Positions 11,201-21,652 of a stretch of DNA of 64,000 bases are shown here, piece by piece. The stretch comes from Pyrus communis (Eukaryota > Streptophyta > Magnoliopsida > Rosales > Rosaceae). Below the pieces are notes generated by a model. It saw nothing but the letters and a program-made list of their open reading frames with translations, was not told where the DNA came from and ran no database searches. Position 1 is the stretch's first letter, and every line of letters begins with the position of its first letter. The translations under genes were made by a program, and so were the position numbers. The stretch lies in the NCBI RefSeq assembly GCF_963583255.1, contig NC_084816.1:7700600-7764599 (forward strand), given 5' to 3'.

Positions 11201-14200
11201 TTCGGTCACACATCACCGAAAAGATGTCTGCCCAGGAAGCATGGGAAAAATTGGAGAATGTTTATATGGGAAAAACAGTGTCCAATAAACTGTTTCTAAA
11301 GGATGAACTATTCGGGCTTCGACTAGAAGAAGGAGGTGATATTGAAGATCACGTATGCAGGTTCCAGAATTGCATAGCTAATCTTCAGAAAGTCGAAGAA
11401 ACTTACAAAGATGATGATATGGCTATCATCCTGCTAAGGTCTCTACCTTCGTCTTTCAAGCACTTTCGAACAACTCTAATGTTTGGAAAAGAGTCCTTGA
11501 AGCTTGAAGACGTAATTCAAGCTCTTCAGTCATATGCTAAACTAGATGATATAACTGAAAGCTCTCAAGGCCTTTATGCCAAAGGCAAGGAGAGGGGGCG
11601 GGAAAAGACAAGAGAAGAGAAAACTGGCAACAGAGGTAGGTCAAAATCCAAGAAGAAAAAGGAAAAGAAGGAAGGTTGCTTCGAATGTGGTTCAGCCGAT
11701 CATTGGAAGAGGAACTGCAAGATTTGGAAAGAAAAGAAAGCCAAGATGGAAGGAAGCTCAGGTTCCGCTAGTGCAGTCACCGAACATGAGAGTGACGGGG
11801 AACTTCTTTCGGTAACATCGGGCTCCAAGGCTTCCAATTGGATTTTGGATACTGGATGCACGTTTCATATGTGTGCAGAAAAAGAATGGTTCGATACTTT
11901 CAAAGAAGTCAGCAGCGGGGAAGTCTTAATGGGGGATGATTCTTCATGTCCTGTAAGAGGAATAGGCACTGTTCGAATCAGAATGTTCGATGGGATGATA
12001 CGAGCTTTAGGGAACGTCAGGTATGTTCCTAGACTAAGAAAGAATTTGATTTCCTTGGGCACTTTAGATGAGGCCGGTTATGGGTACAAGTCTAAAAAAG
12101 GAAGACTCAGGGTAACCAAAGGATCGCTAGTGGTAATGCGGGGTGACCTACAACCCAATAAGTTGTATAAGTTAATTGGGACCACTATAGTCGGGGGAGC
12201 AGCTGTTTCTGTAAATCAAAGTATAGAAGACAAGACTGAACTATGGCATCATAGGCTCGGGCACATAAGCCAGAAGGGATTGCAAGAATTACACAAGCAA
12301 GGCCTGTTGGAAGGCGTGTCATCTTGCAAACTGGACTTTTGTGAATACTGTGTTCTTGGGAAGCAAAGAAAGGTATCATTCGCAAGTAGCAGTGCAGATA
12401 GCCGAAGTAAGGAGCAACTCAGCTATATTCACTCAGATGTTTGGGGTCCTGCTCCAACAAAATCAAATGGTGGAGCCAGGTATTTTGTTACTTTCATGGA
12501 TGATTTTTCTAGGAAGGTTTGGATTTATTTCATGAAACAGAAATCCGAGGTTTTTGCAAAGTTCAAGGAATGGAAAACAGAAACCGAGAATCAAACTGGA
12601 AGAAAGATCAAGTATCTGAGAAGTGACAATGGAGGTGAATATACAAGTAATGAGTTCATTGATTACTGCAAGCAGGAAGGCATCATAAGGCACTTCACAG
12701 TAAAGAAGAATCCCCAACAAAATGGAGCTGCTGAGAGGATGAACCGAACTCTCATGGAGAGAGAAAGGAGCATGCGATTTCATGCAGGATTGCCTGATAG
12801 TTTTTGGGCAGAAGCTGTTAATCATGCAAGTTATTTGATTAACAGATCACCATCTACAGTTCTCGGCTTTAAGAGTGCAGAAGAGGTATGGTCTGAGAAG
12901 CCGGTGGATTATTCCAAGCTCAGGGTGTTCGGCTGCAGTGCTTATGCACATATTCCAAGTGATGAAAGGTCCAAGCTCAAACCGAAGTCTATACATTGCA
13001 TATTCCTAGGTTTTGAGAAAGGAGTGAAGGGTTTCAAGCTTTGGGATTTCAACAACAGGAAAAAGGTTGTCAGTCGAGATGTTGTCTTTGATGAGACAAC
13101 CATGCCTCTGAATAAAGTTGAGAACAGTAGGGAGAAGAAGGATGATGCTGGAATTGAAGCAACAAAGATTCCATTAATCAGTTCAGATGAAGAAGAAGCT
13201 CAGGTGGAGCAAATTGAGCAAGAGGCCGAATCTGATGGTTTTGAGGAAGAAGAAGAGCATCAGCATCATTCACCAGTTAGGAATCAGGTGGAGCAAGAAA
13301 CAGGACAGATTGAAGGTACTCCAATCCGCCAGATATCCCAAAGGAGTCAAACTCCACCCAACAATCCACCTGCATTCCAAAGATGCATAGCACTGGACAG
13401 ACCTAAGCGGAACAAGAAGAAGCTTGACAGGTTTGGGTTTGACCAAAACGAAGTTAATTATGCTCTTAACATTAGTCAAGGAGATCCAACTACTTATCGA
13501 GAAGCTATAGCAAGTGATGAGCGAGATAGTTGGATAAGTGCTATGACAGAGGAAATGGAGTCTCTTTACAAGAACTCCGTTTGGGAGTTGGTTCCTAAAC
13601 CCAAAGACAGAAAGCTAGTTGGATGCAAGTGGGTATTTAGGAAAAAGGAAGGACTACATGAACAAGATGCCGTGAGATTCAAAGCAAGGCTCGTGGCTAA
13701 GGGGTACTCACAAAGGGAAGGGGTGGATTATGATGAGATCTTTTCACCTGTAGTCAAGCATACTTCTATCCGATTGCTTTTAGTAATGGCAGCTCAGCAT
13801 GACATGGAGATTGAGCAGATGGATGTGAAGACAGCGTTTCTTCATGGGGATTTAGAGGAGACGATATTCATGGCTCAACCAGAAGGGTTTGTTGAATATG
13901 GGAAAGAAAACCTAGTATGTCAGCTAAGGAAGTCCCTGTATGGCCTGAAACAGTCTCCAAGACAGTGGTACAAAAGGTTTGATTCATTCATGCTGAAAAT
14001 TAATTTTAGGTGTTTGTATGACTGTTGTGTGTACTATCATGTGTTCCAAGATGGGATGATCATATTGCTATTGCTATATGTGGATGACATGTTAATTGCT
14101 TGTCAAGACAAGTCTAGAATTCAAGACTTGAAAAAGATGTTGAGCGAGGAGTTCGACATGAAGGATCTAGGTGCCGCACAAAAGATCCTCGGCATGGAAA

Positions 14201-17200
14201 TTCAGAGAGATAGGACCGCTGGAAGGATTTGGATATCACAAGCCAAGTATATTCAGAAGGTTCTTGAGAAGTTCAACATGCAAGAAGCAAAGGTAGTTTC
14301 AACTCCTTTGGCAGCTCACTTCAAGTTAAGTGGACAACAGTGTCCTACTTCCGAGGAAGAGCAACAAGAAATGAAGAAGGTACCTTATGCTAATGCCGTG
14401 GGCTGCCTCATGTATGCAATGGTATGCACACGTCCTGACATAGCTCAAGCAATCAGTGTCGTTTCCAGATACATGGCAAATCCAGGAAAGCAACATTGGG
14501 ATGTAGTCAAGTGGATTTTGCGTTATTTGAAGGGTTCTTGGCGACAAAGGATTATGTTTGAAAAGCAAAAGGAAAATGCAGGGGTGTTAGGATATGTGGA
14601 TGCCGATTATGCAGGGGATTTGGACAAGAGAAGGTCAACTTCTGGTTATGTGTTTACATGCGCAGGAGGACCAATCAGTTGGAGAGCACTACTGCAACCG
14701 ATTACAGCTTTATCGACCACAGAGGCAGAGTATATTGCATTGGCCGAAGCTGGAAAGGAAGCAATTTGGCTTAGTGGCTTGGTAAGTCAAATGGGAATCA
14801 CTCAAGATTGTGTGAAGCTTAAGTGTGATAGTCAAAGTGCCATTCACTTGGCAAAGAATCAGGTTTTTTCTGGAAGATCAAAGCACATTGAAGCAAGATA
14901 TCACAGAATCAGAGATTGGGTGGAGTCTAAGGAAATTTGGATTGAAAAGGTTCATACGGATGACAATGCCGCAGATTTCCTTACAAAGATAGTGCCGGCC
15001 AAGAAGTTCAAGCATTGTTTGAACTTGATCAATCTCGTTGATTGATTAAAGTGGAGCACCTCCTCACCTGAGGTGCAAATGAGGCAAGAAAGAAGTTGCC
15101 AAGGTGAAGACTCTTGAAGTTTTTCCAGAGCTACTTCAAGAAGGTTCAAAGATACTCTGGGGTGCAAACGATCAAGACTTGGTTTGACTCACCAAGGTGG
15201 AGATTGTTAGTTTTTGGTTCGTAAATTATGTCCTTTTCTGTCTAGGATTGTTTTAGGAAAAGGTGCACCAATTCTTCTCCACTTAGGGTTAGGAAAGAAT
15301 CTTAGTTTCCTATTCAATGTAGAAATCCTAGAAGTCTATTTGGAATTGGAAAGGAAGTCTAATTTCCTATTCCACTTAGAATAGGAATTATAATCTGTAA
15401 AGGACATGTAAGCCAACCCTATATCTATAAATAGGGTGCGGCAAGGCTGTTTTTTTAGTAGAAGAAAAACAGCAAAAACAGCAGGAAGGTTTGAGATTAG
15501 TTCTAGGGTTTGCATAAGTTCTGTAATCTCTATTATTAATCTAAGAAGCAGTGATTTCTCTACCTAGGGAAATCACAACTGGACGTAGGCATAAGTTCTG
15601 CCGAACCAGTATAATTTCTGGTGTGTTTTCTAAGTATTTCTATATTTGCTAGTTGAGTCTATTGCCGTTGGTTATATCTAAGAATAAGGTCCAGTGAACG
15701 GGGTTTTCAACACAAAGGAGCATGGCAAAAAAGCGCAATTAAAACATTAAGAAAGGTAGCCAGACAGTCATCTTCATAATGGTCCTTAATCAAGAATGCT
15801 CACATGAGCTCATCAAGATAATGTAATAGCTCCTGAAAGTCACTTATTTCTCCACTTGCGCCAAGAAGGGAATGCTTTCCAATGGGCTTCATTCGCTCCA
15901 CACTTTTGTACCGCAGGGTAGACCCATAAGAACCTATCAACAAATCCATCGGTGTGATACTGTTAAGAAACCTCAACAGACACAAAAGGAGCATACATGG
16001 GTTTCTAAATTATGCGTCATGAAGTACTAGACTCCATATCCAAAAAAGAAAAGAGGTGATGTGCATTACTGATAAAAAAATGGACACCGCATATGAACCA
16101 ATGAGTTAGAGAAGACATTACATGGTACAAAGACTGTCAGTAGTTACAGCAGATGCACAAACTTGGCACTCAGCAAAAAAAGAGGAGGAATAAAACAAAA
16201 AAATAAATCATATACGCTTTTGTTTATGTACCACCAAAAAGGAATTTACAGCTTGCTACATTCTTGATTACTTTAAACAGTAATGATGCAAACTACAAAC
16301 AACCATTTATGATCTATCCATTTATTTATGGGAGGTTTAACAAAACACTCCCGGTACTGTTCACTTTTCACGAAAAACCACATTTATACCTTTCCCTGGT
16401 TCTATTCACTATACCTTTAAAAAGGGCTTTTCATTAAAAGGGAAGTTTTTTTGGACTTTTTGTTAGTTTTCCTTTTATTTAATGAATAAATTGCTTGTTA
16501 GGACCTAAGTTTGTTAACTTTGCTTCCTGAAGCATGAGGAGGAAGTCGAAGACATTCATTCTCCCCCACATACTCTGCTTGTTTTATTTCTCCCTGATAT
16601 CTTGGAAATTTCACAGAACGTGGGAAGTTCAAATCTGTTTTTGAATAACAATTTAGCCTTGAACTTATTTTAGCCTTTATCTCATCTACAATTGACATTT
16701 CAGGGGTCTAAAAAGCTTAGAATGACTGCTAACAATGGGCATTATATATAAATAACAAAGAAATTAATGTACCTTTGAAAAGACTCTAATTTGAACTATT
16801 TCTGCTCAAGATAATGGAAACAAAAAGAATAAGCGTACAAGAACAACTCCGCAAATCCCATAACAAATTTCCCTACAAGAAGCTAAGAGAAAGGGGGAAA
16901 AGAGTCCCACATTTCAACAAAAAGGTTATACAGCACCAACATCATCAATTTTCAATATAGAAACTGACCAACAAGTTCAATCAAATAAAAAATTAAAACT
17001 TTACTTTGTGATGCAATGTAAATGGGATTGGTAACTAACCTCCCATATCAGCAGCCATCAAAATTCCATCTTTGTACTTGAGAGCCACAACAGATGTACC
17101 AGTCACATATGGATACCTTTAAAAAGTGAAAAGAAACACAAAAATCAAAATTAATTGAAAGCTAAATCCCCAACAACCCAAAATACCCTAATCTCTGTAC

Positions 17201-17236
17201 ATTCTAAAAATACAGATAATTTGTTGAAAATTAAAC

Positions 17237-17286
<50 letters not shown>

Positions 17287-17355
17287 TACATACAGGGTTC
17301 TCTGAGAGCCTTCAGGATTGCACAGTAGGCCGGGTTTGGATTGATTCGACTCCAT
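8218..17355 (-). CDS. PBG1: 20S proteasome subunit beta type-4 (PBG1)
   Basis: This gene encodes a beta subunit of the 20S proteasome core, a non-catalytic member of the beta ring (established for the beta-4/PBG1 family). Six coding exons are read on the minus strand: 17355-17294, 17116-17040, 15933-15804, 10374-10215, 10083-9898 and 8331-8218. They total 729 bases and 242 residues, close to the usual plant length of about 246. Recognisable stretches are PYVTGTSVVALKYKDGILMA, GGSYGSTLRY, GKHSLLGASGEISDFQ, TRVMYNRRNKF, TGFGNHLARPILRDEW and a C-terminus ending in GSW. All junctions keep frame with GT-AG borders. I chose the ATG at 17355; an in-frame ATG at 17424 probably lies inside a 5' UTR intron (donor gtaagt near 17443). 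The third coding-region intron (15803-10375) is swollen to 5.4 kb by a copia retrotransposon in the opposite orientation. With splice sites intact, the gene is probably still functional. Confidence 0.95.
8385..8475. repeat. Short dispersed repeat (internally deleted copy) in PBG1 intron
   Basis: It matches the reverse complement of the repeat at 34640-34797 (aaaactaatgaaaagg, cttgaaaactttgag, ttaacgataaggacaaa) but lacks the middle. A third relative lies at 16328-16490. Confidence 0.55.
10430..10434. repeat. Target-site duplication CAAAG, left of copia element
   Basis: The five bases caaag immediately before the left LTR are repeated at 15713-15717 immediately after the right LTR. This marks the insertion site precisely. 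Confidence 0.95.
10435..10942 (+). repeat. Left LTR of copia element
   Basis: A 508-base direct repeat with TG...CA ends. A TATA-like box, tataaata, at 10656-10663 probably drives the genomic transcript, with U3 to its left. Confidence 0.96.
10656..10663 (+). promoter_or_regulatory. Probable LTR TATA box
   Basis: tataaata lies in the context ccctatatctataaataggg within the LTR, at a position suited to start the R region about 25-30 bases downstream. The same motif recurs in the right LTR at 15426-15433, where it would read toward exon 3 of PBG1 on the antisense strand. Confidence 0.7.
10945..10957 (+). promoter_or_regulatory. Primer-binding site of copia element
   Basis: ttggtatcaagag directly follows the left LTR and resembles the plant initiator-tRNA-Met primer site (tggtatcagagc), with one extra A. 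Confidence 0.85.
10978..15045 (+). CDS. Copia Gag-Pol polyprotein, intact
   Basis: A single frame of 1355 residues from the ATG at 10978 (an ATG at 10993 is also possible; the frame is open further upstream but without ATG). In order, the protein shows a Gag region, a CCHC zinc knuckle (C-x2-C-x4-H-x4-C, residues about 237-250), an aspartic protease with DTG (about 291), a GAG-pre-integrase segment with HHRLGH (about 423), an integrase core with conserved acidic residues (HSDVWG about 487, RSDNGGEY about 548, NGAAERMNR about 585), a reverse transcriptase with YVDDM (about 1034), and an RNase H with DADYAGD (about 1208) and TEAEY (about 1249). All catalytic motifs are present and no stop or frameshift is seen, so the copy may be able to transpose. 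Its length is close to Tnt1-like copia polyproteins. Confidence 0.96.
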   Translation: MLKGKMNADQGPALKPFDGKDDFTDWQRMMKNVLIQQDLDDALDGKKPESMTEAAWNKVLKKAKSSIEIHLTRSVRSHITEKMSAQEAWEKLENVYMGKTVSNKLFLKDELFGLRLEEGGDIEDHVCRFQNCIANLQKVEETYKDDDMAIILLRSLPSSFKHFRTTLMFGKESLKLEDVIQALQSYAKLDDITESSQGLYAKGKERGREKTREEKTGNRGRSKSKKKKEKKEGCFECGSADHWKRNCKIWKEKKAKMEGSSGSASAVTEHESDGELLSVTSGSKASNWILDTGCTFHMCAEKEWFDTFKEVSSGEVLMGDDSSCPVRGIGTVRIRMFDGMIRALGNVRYVPRLRKNLISLGTLDEAGYGYKSKKGRLRVTKGSLVVMRGDLQPNKLYKLIGTTIVGGAAVSVNQSIEDKTELWHHRLGHISQKGLQELHKQGLLEGVSSCKLDFCEYCVLGKQRKVSFASSSADSRSKEQLSYIHSDVWGPAPTKSNGGARYFVTFMDDFSRKVWIYFMKQKSEVFAKFKEWKTETENQTGRKIKYLRSDNGGEYTSNEFIDYCKQEGIIRHFTVKKNPQQNGAAERMNRTLMERERSMRFHAGLPDSFWAEAVNHASYLINRSPSTVLGFKSAEEVWSEKPVDYSKLRVFGCSAYAHIPSDERSKLKPKSIHCIFLGFEKGVKGFKLWDFNNRKKVVSRDVVFDETTMPLNKVENSREKKDDAGIEATKIPLISSDEEEAQVEQIEQEAESDGFEEEEEHQHHSPVRNQVEQETGQIEGTPIRQISQRSQTPPNNPPAFQRCIALDRPKRNKKKLDRFGFDQNEVNYALNISQGDPTTYREAIASDERDSWISAMTEEMESLYKNSVWELVPKPKDRKLVGCKWVFRKKEGLHEQDAVRFKARLVAKGYSQREGVDYDEIFSPVVKHTSIRLLLVMAAQHDMEIEQMDVKTAFLHGDLEETIFMAQPEGFVEYGKENLVCQLRKSLYGLKQSPRQWYKRFDSFMLKINFRCLYDCCVYYHVFQDGMIILLLLYVDDMLIACQDKSRIQDLKKMLSEEFDMKDLGAAQKILGMEIQRDRTAGRIWISQAKYIQKVLEKFNMQEAKVVSTPLAAHFKLSGQQCPTSEEEQQEMKKVPYANAVGCLMYAMVCTRPDIAQAISVVSRYMANPGKQHWDVVKWILRYLKGSWRQRIMFEKQKENAGVLGYVDADYAGDLDKRRSTSGYVFTCAGGPISWRALLQPITALSTTEAEYIALAEAGKEAIWLSGLVSQMGITQDCVKLKCDSQSAIHLAKNQVFSGRSKHIEARYHRIRDWVESKEIWIEKVHTDDNAADFLTKIVPAKKFKHCLNLINLVD
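15205..15712 (+). repeat. Right LTR of copia element
   Basis: A 508-base repeat that appears identical to 10435-10942 and is followed by the CAAAG duplication at 15713-15717. Confidence 0.96.
16328..16490. repeat. Short dispersed repeat in PBG1 intron
   Basis: It contains 'ggtactgttcactttt', 'cgaaaaaccacattt' and 'gggcttttcattaaaa', shared with the repeats at 8385-8475 and 34640-34797. No coding content. Confidence 0.5.
17229..17282. repeat. TA/GA compound microsatellite in PBG1 intron 1
   Basis: A run of ta units followed directly by about fourteen ga units, twelve bases downstream of the exon 1 donor on the minus strand. Confidence 0.9.
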
Positions 17356-17877
17356 TAACTGCTCGAAAGAACCTTCAAATGTTAAATCGAAGTAATTAAG
17401 CAATAATCCGGGTGGTGAAATCAAATGGGTACTCGAAACTTACACTCTTTTCTGCTTTCTGAAATTATTTTGGTGAGATCGCAGAGGGAAGAAAGAGTTC
17501 GGCGTTCTGTAGCTCTGTGAAGTACAAATAAAGACCACTTTTTCTTTTCCTTCCCCTCAAGAAATTGCGACCCGAATCGTTACTTGGTTTGGATTACCGA
17601 ACACCTGGTGGAATTGGACTATAATTCTAAGCCCAACAATAAGTTCTGGCCAGCCCAATTCAAATTTGGTTTAATTAATAAGACATGGATCACGATTTTT
17701 TATTTGATTATCCAAGTAAGATTTGAATATGATAATCTGATTATAAATAGATATGGATTCATGTTGATTCGATCCAACTTAATGTAACATATTATTTGAT
17801 TTTTTGTATTATATATGCTTTTTCATAATAGTAGTTTAAGTGTTTTAAGTAACATATTATTCGATTATAAATGGATT

Positions 17878-18087
17878 AAAAATACACTTATATTCTATTT
17901 TCTTATTATTTAACATTAAACTTTTAATTAAAATTAATAAAATAATGAGATCATTAATATTTAAATCTTTTTTAGGTCTTGAAAAATACACTTATATTTT
18001 ATTTTCTTATTATTTAACATTAAAGTTTTAATCAAAATTTAATAAAATAATGAGATCATTTATATTTAAATCTTTTTTAGGTCTTGA
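17878..18087. repeat. Tandem duplication of about 104 bases
   Basis: Unit 1 (17878-17981) and unit 2 (17983-18087) both read aaatacacttatatt...gatcatt...aaatcttttttaggtcttga with few differences. This is AT-rich non-coding DNA between the PBG1 promoter and the hAT element. Confidence 0.85.
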
Positions 18088-19393
18088 ATTAAATCCAACG
18101 ATCCGATTCCATGACTTTAATCCCCCCATTTTGGGGCGGAGTCGAATTGATAAGTTTTCTTCTCTGATAAATTTTCTCTCATTTTGTATTTGGATCTTGT
18201 TAGAATGTTGAATAAATACTCTCATTACCAAATAAAAAATAAATAAATAAAAATTGTTGCTTTTGAAATTAGTAATTGATTTGGCTAGATTCGGCAATTT
18301 CTAACACGACACGAAAACGATACAAAAATAACGGGTTTCGGGTCATTATCAGATGACCAGTTAATAGTGGGTTCTCAATGGGTATACACGTGGGTAACCC
18401 ATTTTGACTTGTTAAGAAAAAAAATATTTTAATAATTTTAAAGTTTAATTACTAAAAGATTTATTATAAACTACAATAGCCATATTAATATATACAATAT
18501 ATTCTATATTAAATATATAGTATTGTATAATTATTCTATATAAGTTATAAAAAAAATTTAGTCATTATTTATTTTTATTATGAGAGTTCTTTATTATCAT
18601 TACTAGGTTAAATTTTACTTAACATGTTGTTGTCCAAAATTAAAATAAACTAGTATAGTATTTGTATAGGCAAGAACTAAGAAGACATACATACAAGTAT
18701 GAAAAATGTGAAAGAATATATAAACATTCGTGATTCGTCATTATTCCTCCACGAGTAGATAATGGTTACACTTACATTATCGTTTAGATTTTTAAAATCC
18801 TTCAAACCCTCATGAATAATGGTTTTTATTTTAGGGCAAAATTAATAATAATTATTGTAGAAGTGTAAAAAATGTAAAAAAAAAAATATATATATATATA
18901 TACAATCACTCATAGTGATAAACTTTACAACTTTCATGAGATGGTCAGCTTCGAAATCTAACACTGTAATCTATAAACCTTAAATATATATTTAACCGTC
19001 GATTGTCATTTAGTTTTATTCTTCTTACTGAATTTTATTTTTTAAATTTTATTTTTTTGAAAACATGATCATCTAGCGGATGTAAGAAGATGAATAGTTC
19101 AAATCTTTGATATCAAGTTTCGATATTTACGGTTAACTGAAATATGAGTTGATGTCATATAGTTTGTAGAAACTTTATAAACATCAAACAATATTTTCAC
19201 TAATTGTAAAACTCTGAACATTCTATCAACGGTCCAAACCGTTCATCTTCCTACATCCTCTAATAGTTCATGCTTTCAAAAAAGAAAATCTGAAGAAAAA
19301 AAAAAACAAAATTTGATGAGAAAAATGAAGCGTAAATGTAAATAACAATCAGGGGTTAAAATTTGATCTATGATTTATATGATTATAATGGCG

Positions 19394-19398
19394 AATTT
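19394..19398. repeat. Target-site duplication AATTT of Cassandra
   Basis: aattt before the left LTR is repeated at 20059-20063 after the right LTR. Confidence 0.9.
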
Positions 19399-20058
19399 TG
19401 TAACATCCCACATCGCCCAGGGGTGTGGATCATGTAAGCATTATATGTATATTCTCATCTCTACGTAGCACGAGTCTTTTTGGGAACTCATTGGCTTTGG
19501 GTTCCATCAGAACTCCAAAGTTAAGTGAGTAACGCGTGAGAGCAATCATACGATGGGTGATCCACAAGAAAGTTCTCGTGTGAGTTCCTAGAAACAAAAC
19601 TGTGAAGGCGTGGTCGGGGCCCAAAGCGTACAGTTTCATGCTACGGTGGAGTTGAGCCAGGGATATGGTGGGGCCCCTGCGGGGGGGTGACAATTTGGTA
19701 TCTGAGCCAATCCTTGGGCGGAAGTATGCCAATGAGGACGTCGGGCTCCTAAATGAGGTGGATTGTAACATCCCACATTGCTCAGGGGTGTGGATCCAAT
19801 AAGCCTTATATGTATATTCTCATCTCTACCTAGCACAAGGCTTTTTGGAAACTTATTGGCTTCGGGTTCCATAGGAACTCCGAAGTTAAGCGAGTAGTGT
19901 GCGAGAGCAATCCTATGATGGGTGATCCATTGGGAAGTTCTAGTGTGAGTTCCCAAAAACAAAACCGTGTGGGCGTGGTCGGGGCCCAAATCGGATAATA
20001 TTGTGCTACGGTGGAGTCGAGCCTGTGATGTGGTGGGGACCCGGGCGGGGATGTGACA
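19399..20058 (+). mobile_element. Cassandra TRIM retrotransposon, complete
   Basis: The LTRs at 19399-19692 and 19764-20058 start TGTAACATCCCACAT and end GTGACA. The 71-base interior has a primer-binding site (tggtatctgagcc, 19696-19708) and a purine tract (aaatgaggtgga). Each LTR carries a 5S-rRNA-like segment (below), which is the defining trait of the Cassandra family of terminal-repeat retrotransposons in miniature. It encodes no protein and depends on other elements for movement. The LTRs differ at many positions, so the insertion is old. It is nested in the hAT element 18286-22062. Confidence 0.92.
19497..19592 (+). promoter_or_regulatory. 5S-rRNA-derived Pol III promoter region in Cassandra LTR 1
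   Basis: The stretch reads like 5S rRNA: ttccatcagaactccaaagttaag, then gcgtgagagcaatcatac, then gatgggtgatcc and gttctcgtgtgag. These correspond to the box A, intermediate element and box C area. The matching block in LTR 2 is about 19865-19957. It is not a functional 5S rRNA gene. Confidence 0.85.
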
Positions 20059-20869
20059 AATTTCGAAGTTCTTATTCATGAAAGTTGTAAAACTTGTCAT
20101 TACGAACGTTTACATATTTTTTCTATATTTTTTACACTTCTACATTAATTAAAAAACTATTAAAGACTTTACTTAAATAACATCCTTAAGATATGAGAGT
20201 AAATCTGTACAGTTGGATTCTATTTCACTTATATTATTATAACTTTTTTGGACGAAAAAACCCCTTCTCTATTCCATTATTTTCCAATTTTACCATTTGA
20301 TCAAAACAAAAGCCCTAATCCCTTTCGCTCCCCCCACTCCCGTAACCCTCTCCTCTTCGACAACACCACAACCGTCGATGACACTGCTACCGTAAGTCTA
20401 CTTCTCCAAAAATTGAAAAGCTGGGATTGGGTCCATTGGGATTGGGATTTCAACATGAGTAGGCAATTTTGAATTTAATTGGAATTTGGATCAAGAACTG
20501 CGTTTTCAGATTTGGATTTTTTTCTTCTTCTAGTTTTTGTTAAGGTTTCGTGTTAATTGATGCTTAAACCTAGTCCTTCCCAAATTTTGCATTATTTCTT
20601 GTGCTAATTGTTATCTGGGATGTATTGGGATGCATGTAGTTTAATCCACTAGGAGGTATGTAATTCTAATGTGGGTTTTCGATTTGAATTGGACTGTAGT
20701 TCTCGAGCTAATTGTTATTTGGATTTCATTCTTCACGCAAGGCATTTTCTCATTCTTTTCATTTGAATGTCAATATTATATTGAAAATTATCCTTTTTAT
20801 CAAATAATTAGACTCTCTCTTATAATATATATAGCATCAGTAACAAATTATAAGGGAAAAGTGAAGTAC

Positions 20870-20944
20870 CTGTCGAGAATACCCAAAGAAAGCTCTAGGA
20901 AATTGCTCAGCCATGATATCCATGGCTGCAAGAAATGCCACAAC
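20870..20944 (-). pseudogene. Captured exon of 4-hydroxy-tetrahydrodipicolinate reductase
   Basis: On the minus strand an open 25-codon block, bordered by a perfect acceptor (ag|GTTGTGG) and donor (CGACAG|gtac), reads VVAFLAAMDIMAEQFPRAFF plus GYSRQ. Plant DapB-type reductases (lysine pathway, plastid) have a nearly identical internal exon, from my knowledge of the family. The changes Gly to Arg, Ser to Phe and Leu to Arg are at places I recall as conserved. No other exon of this enzyme could be recognised nearby, and the block lies inside a hAT element, so it is a captured and decaying gene piece rather than a gene. Confidence 0.65.
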
Positions 20945-21336
20945 CTATTCATAATTTCATACCAAACAACGATTAGGATACAGTAGGACAAAGCTTAAAC
21001 AAACTGAGCTAGACTGTGAATTCTTGAAGAAGTTATGTGAAACACTAACAGATTAAACCAACCTTTGTGCATGCATACGCCAACAACCACCCTCACTATG
21101 TGTCCACCTTGTGAAAGAATCGGATGTGCGGGTAGTGATGGATCATCCAAGAGCCCATTTTCTAAGGCTCCAAAGACTCACTTTTACAATCAGTTTACCA
21201 ATCCCTCAGCAGCTTGTTGATTAGAATATTAATTACTATTTGTGTTAGGATTAGATCTATAAGCAGGAAAAAAAGAAGATAAATCATACCCTCATGAGTC
21301 TATATTTTTGGTTTAGGGCTTTGTAGTGGACTTTGA

Positions 21337-21652
21337 GGTATCGTTTGGTACATGGGACGGAACGGAACAGAGTGAGACAAGGCGTTCCGTCCCACATTTG
21401 GTGCGCCTAAAACGGGTGGAACGAGTTGTTCCACGGGACGGGTTTTGGGTGAATTTTCGTTCCACCTCACCCCCTGGAACAACTCATTCCACATCCGTGG
21501 AACACAAAATTATAACCTCTCCGTCTCCTTCTTCTTCCTCCTTATTTCCATCCGAGGGCATCTTTGCTCCCGCTCCGTTCCGTTCCGTCCTGTCCCGTCC
21601 CGTCCCGTCCCATTCCGTTCCGTCCTGTTCCATCTGCATACCAAACGATACC
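21337..21652. mobile_element. Harbinger-like MITE with CCGTCCCGT internal repeats
   Basis: The terminal inverted repeats are ggtatcgtttggtac and (gc)ataccaaacgatacc, flanked by the 3-bp duplication tga (21334-21336 and 21653-21655). The interior contains inverted 'ggacggaacggaac' and 'gttccgttccgtcc' blocks plus a short tandem run of cgtcc. Its 316-base size and 3-bp duplication fit PIF/Harbinger-type MITEs. The short frames across it are not genes. Confidence 0.75.

Larger units (their letters stand above)
10435..15712 (+). mobile_element. Complete Ty1/copia LTR retrotransposon
   Basis: The element is 5278 bases long, with two 508-base LTRs (10435-10942 and 15205-15712) that start TGTTAG and end CAACA and are flanked by the 5-bp duplication CAAAG. 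A primer-binding site complementary to initiator tRNA-Met (tggtatcaagagc) follows the left LTR, and a purine-rich tract (aaggtggaga) precedes the right LTR. It encodes a single uninterrupted Gag-Pol frame with protease-integrase-RT-RNase H order, which defines Ty1/copia. Reading the LTRs block by block I found no difference. That implies a very recent insertion. It lies inside intron 3 of PBG1 in the antisense direction. Confidence 0.97.

Noticed and set aside
12463..12825. Minus-strand 120-codon frame within the copia element
   Set aside because: It is antisense to the integrase coding region with no independent features.
19497..19592. 5S rRNA gene
   Set aside because: The similarity is partial, lies within LTRs with TG...CA ends and a primer site, and is the known Cassandra feature.
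19430..20100. Minus-strand frames of 113 and 154 codons
   Set aside because: They run through the two Cassandra LTRs and read the reverse of the 5S-like segments, so they are not genes.
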